Positions 3,700 to 5,905 of a stretch of 5,905 nt of DNA are shown piece after piece. The DNA is from an uncultured Pseudorhodobacter sp. GTDB taxonomy: Bacteria > Pseudomonadota > Alphaproteobacteria > Rhodobacterales > Rhodobacteraceae. Position 1 is the stretch's first letter. Every line of letters begins with the position of its first letter. The position numbers and the translations under genes are program-made. Location: NCBI GenBank assembly GCA_937910975.1, contig CALEMZ010000353.1:1-5905 (forward strand), given 5' to 3'. The notes under the pieces are model-generated. The model had not been told where the DNA came from. It ran no database searches and saw only the letters and a list, made by a program, of their open reading frames with translations.

Positions 3700-5905
3700 A
3701 TGACAAACGCCGCGCTGCCAAGCCATGCCCGTGTTGTGATTGTGGGGGGCGGGGTGATTGGCACCTCAACCGCTTATCATCTGACGAAGCTGGGGGTGAA
3801 GGATGTGGTGCTGCTGGAACAGGCGCAGCTATCATCGGGCACCACTTGGCATGCGGCGGGGCTGGTGGGGCAATTGCGCGGCCATTCGGTGATGACCCGG
3901 CTGATCCAGTATTCCACCAAGCTTTATGCGGATTTGCACAAGGAAACGGGCTTGCAGACCGGGTGGAAGCAATGCGGCTCACTTTCTGTTGCCCGAACTG
4001 AGGCGCGGATGGCCTTGTTGCGGCGCACCATCGGCTCGGCCCGCGCGCAAGGCGTGGCGGTGGAGGAATTGTCAGCGGCAGAGGCGGGCGAGATGTGGCC
4101 CCCGATGCGGGTGGACGACCTGAAGGGCGCTATCTGGTTGCCCGGAGACGGCAAGGCCAACCCCACCGATCTGACGCAGAGCTTGGCCAAGGGCGCGCGG
4201 ATGGGCGGCGCGCAAATCTTTGAAGGTGTGCGGGTGACGGGGGTGCGCACCCATCAGGGCCGCGTGACGGGGGTGGAGACGGCGCAGGGCACAATCGGTG
4301 CCGATATTGTGGTCAATTGTGCGGGCCAATGGGCGCGAAAATTAGGGCTGATGTGCGGCGTCTCGGTTCCGATGCACTCGGCCGAACATATGTATATTGT
4401 GACGGGTCAGGTGCCGGGGGTGCATCCCGACCTGCCGGTCATGCGCGACCCGGATGGGTATATCTATTTCAAAGAGGAGGTCGGGGGCCTGTGCATGGGC
4501 GGGTTTGAGCCAGTGGCCAAGCCCTGGGGGATGGACGGCATTCCCGATGATTTCGCCTTTCAACTGTTGGAAGACGATTGGGACCAGTTCGAAATCTTGA
4601 TGGAAAACGCTTTAATCCGCGTGCCGGGGCTGGAGGTGGCGGAGGTTAAGAAATTCTACAACGGGCCTGAAAGCTTTACGCCGGATAATAATTTTCTTCT
4701 TGGCGAAGCGCCGGAGGTGAAGGGGTTTTTCATCGGTGCGGGGTTCAACTCAATGGGGATCGCCTCGGCAGGGGGCGCGGGTATGGCGTTGGCGGAATGG
4801 ATTGTGCAAGGCGCGCCGACGATGGACCTGTGGCCCGTCGATATTCGCCGCTTTGCCGGGTTCAACAACAACCCCACTTGGCTGCATGATCGGGTGAAGG
4901 AAACGCTGGGGATGCATTACACCATGCCCTGGCCAAACATGGAGCTGGACTCGGCCCGGCCTTTCCGCCGCAGCGCGCTATTTTCGGCGTTGGACGCCAA
5001 GGGTGCCGTTTGGGGCAGCAAGATGGGCTGGGAGCGGGTGAATTACTTTGCCCGCAACACAGGCGAGGCCCGGATTGATTATGCTTTCACCCGTCAAAAC
5101 TGGCATGATGCAGTGGTTGAAGAACACATCGCAACACGCCGTGATACAACGATTTTTGACATTTCTTCTTTTGCCAAGCTGATGGTCGAGGGACGAGATG
5201 CTTTTGCCGTTTTAAACCGGATTTGTGCTGCAAATCTGGACCATCCTGTGGGCAGTTCGGTCTATACCGGCATGCTCAATGCGCGCGGCGGATATGAGAG
5301 TGATCTTACCGTGTTCCGGCTTGGGCGGGAGCGTTTCATGGTGGTGACGGGTTCGGCGCAGCCGGTGCATGATGCGGATTGGATACGGAAAAACACACCG
5401 GAGGGCGCGCATGTTTGGGTGTCGGATGTCACAAATGCGTGGTCGGTGCTCGCGGTTATGGGGCCAAAGGCGCCTGCGCTGCTGCAATCGCTGACGCGGG
5501 CGGATTTATCGGCGGAGGCCTTTCCCTTTGCAAACGTGCGCGAGATTGATCTGGGATATGCCACGGTGCTTGCCAACCGGATGAGCTATGTTGGCGAGGC
5601 GGGGTTTGAGCTGTTTGTTCCGGTCGAATTCACGCTTGGGGTCTATGAGGCGTTGCATGGTGGGGGGCATGGTGCGGGGGGCTTGCGGGACGCGGGCTAT
5701 TACGCGCTGGACAGTTTGCGGATTGAAAAGGGTTTTCGGGCCTGGGGGCGGGAGTTGACACCGGACCTGACGCCGTTTGAGGCGGGGCTTGGCTTTGCGG
5801 TGGATTTTACCAAGCCGGGTGGGTTTGTCGGGCGTGAGGCGCTGCTGGGCTTGCGCGGCCAACCTTTGCGGCAAAGGATCGTACAGATCAGCGTGGAGGC
5901 GCCGG
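3700..5905 (+). CDS. FAD-dependent sarcosine/dimethylglycine dehydrogenase family protein, 3' truncated by window
   Basis: The frame stays open for 735 codons to the right edge; relatives run about 800-870 residues, so some 75-130 are missing. Family members oxidatively demethylate N-methylglycines, pass the one-carbon unit to tetrahydrofolate and electrons to an acceptor. The N-terminal dinucleotide-binding site is VVIVGGGVIGTSTAYHL (12-28), with Glu40 closing the fold. SSGTTWHAAGL (45-55) places His51 where dimethylglycine and sarcosine dehydrogenases attach FAD covalently. VVNCAGQWA, GPESFTPD (322-329) and GFFIGAGFNSMG (342-353) complete the amine oxidase half. From about residue 430 a GcvT-like folate domain follows, with IFDISSFAK around Asp487, ESDLT (533-537), SYVGEAGFE (629-637) and IEKGFRAWG (675-683). 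It resembles human SARDH as recalled, but Rhodobacterales carry many paralogues, so the substrate (sarcosine, dimethylglycine or another methylamine) is open. AGGGGA (3688-3693) sits six bases before the start, the first ATG fitting the family N terminus. Confidence 0.93.
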   Translation, partial: MTNAALPSHARVVIVGGGVIGTSTAYHLTKLGVKDVVLLEQAQLSSGTTWHAAGLVGQLRGHSVMTRLIQYSTKLYADLHKETGLQTGWKQCGSLSVARTEARMALLRRTIGSARAQGVAVEELSAAEAGEMWPPMRVDDLKGAIWLPGDGKANPTDLTQSLAKGARMGGAQIFEGVRVTGVRTHQGRVTGVETAQGTIGADIVVNCAGQWARKLGLMCGVSVPMHSAEHMYIVTGQVPGVHPDLPVMRDPDGYIYFKEEVGGLCMGGFEPVAKPWGMDGIPDDFAFQLLEDDWDQFEILMENALIRVPGLEVAEVKKFYNGPESFTPDNNFLLGEAPEVKGFFIGAGFNSMGIASAGGAGMALAEWIVQGAPTMDLWPVDIRRFAGFNNNPTWLHDRVKETLGMHYTMPWPNMELDSARPFRRSALFSALDAKGAVWGSKMGWERVNYFARNTGEARIDYAFTRQNWHDAVVEEHIATRRDTTIFDISSFAKLMVEGRDAFAVLNRICAANLDHPVGSSVYTGMLNARGGYESDLTVFRLGRERFMVVTGSAQPVHDADWIRKNTPEGAHVWVSDVTNAWSVLAVMGPKAPALLQSLTRADLSAEAFPFANVREIDLGYATVLANRMSYVGEAGFELFVPVEFTLGVYEALHGGGHGAGGLRDAGYYALDSLRIEKGFRAWGRELTPDLTPFEAGLGFAVDFTKPGGFVGREALLGLRGQPLRQRIVQISVEAP

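Noticed and set aside
2529..3764. A 411-residue open frame on the minus strand
   Set aside because: It lies antisense to the DTD-motif gene and runs into both flanking gaps. Its product is rich in His, Arg, Pro and Gln with no recognisable domain, as expected for the shadow of a GC-rich gene. The plus-strand frame has a promoter, ribosome binding site and motifs.

Overview
The window looks like ordinary chromosome from a GC-rich alphaproteobacterium, most likely a member of the Rhodobacterales (Roseobacter/Rhodobacter group). This is inferred from the high-GC codon use, the protein variants, and an intergenic block at about 92-116 that I recall as common in that order. I could not run a taxonomic search. 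All five recognised genes are on the plus strand. I see no tRNA, rRNA, CRISPR array, insertion sequence or phage gene.

Layout. Positions 1-196 are non-coding as far as I can tell. They hold two back-to-back GC hairpins (46-64 and 66-81), a GAGGATATTT block, a weak promoter candidate and the rpe ribosome binding site. Positions 197-2337 form a tight three-gene unit. rpe (ribulose-phosphate 3-epimerase) and gph (phosphoglycolate phosphatase-type HAD hydrolase) overlap by ATGA, and ddaH (dimethylarginine dimethylaminohydrolase) starts three bases after gph ends. A 227-base gap (2338-2564) holds two inverted repeats and a near-ideal sigma70-type promoter (TTTTCA, 17-base spacer, TATAAT). This promoter drives an unassigned 333-residue protein with a DTD motif, probably a GT-A fold glycosyltransferase (2565-3566). 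A 133-base gap with three further stem-loops precedes a large flavoprotein of the sarcosine/dimethylglycine dehydrogenase family. That gene starts at 3700 and runs off the right edge after 735 codons.

How the genes relate. rpe and gph are a known pairing of sugar-phosphate and phosphoglycolate housekeeping enzymes. ddaH releases citrulline and dimethylamine from dimethylarginine. The flavoprotein family oxidatively removes methyl groups from N-methylated glycines and passes the one-carbon unit to tetrahydrofolate. The right part of the window therefore leans towards turnover of methylated nitrogen compounds, but ddaH and the flavoprotein lie in different transcription units, so a joint pathway is only a suggestion. 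The glycosyltransferase-like gene has its own promoter and no obvious partner here.

I did not find a convincing new system. The best leads are the structured intergenic segments, the unassigned DTD protein and the coupling of ddaH to rpe-gph.
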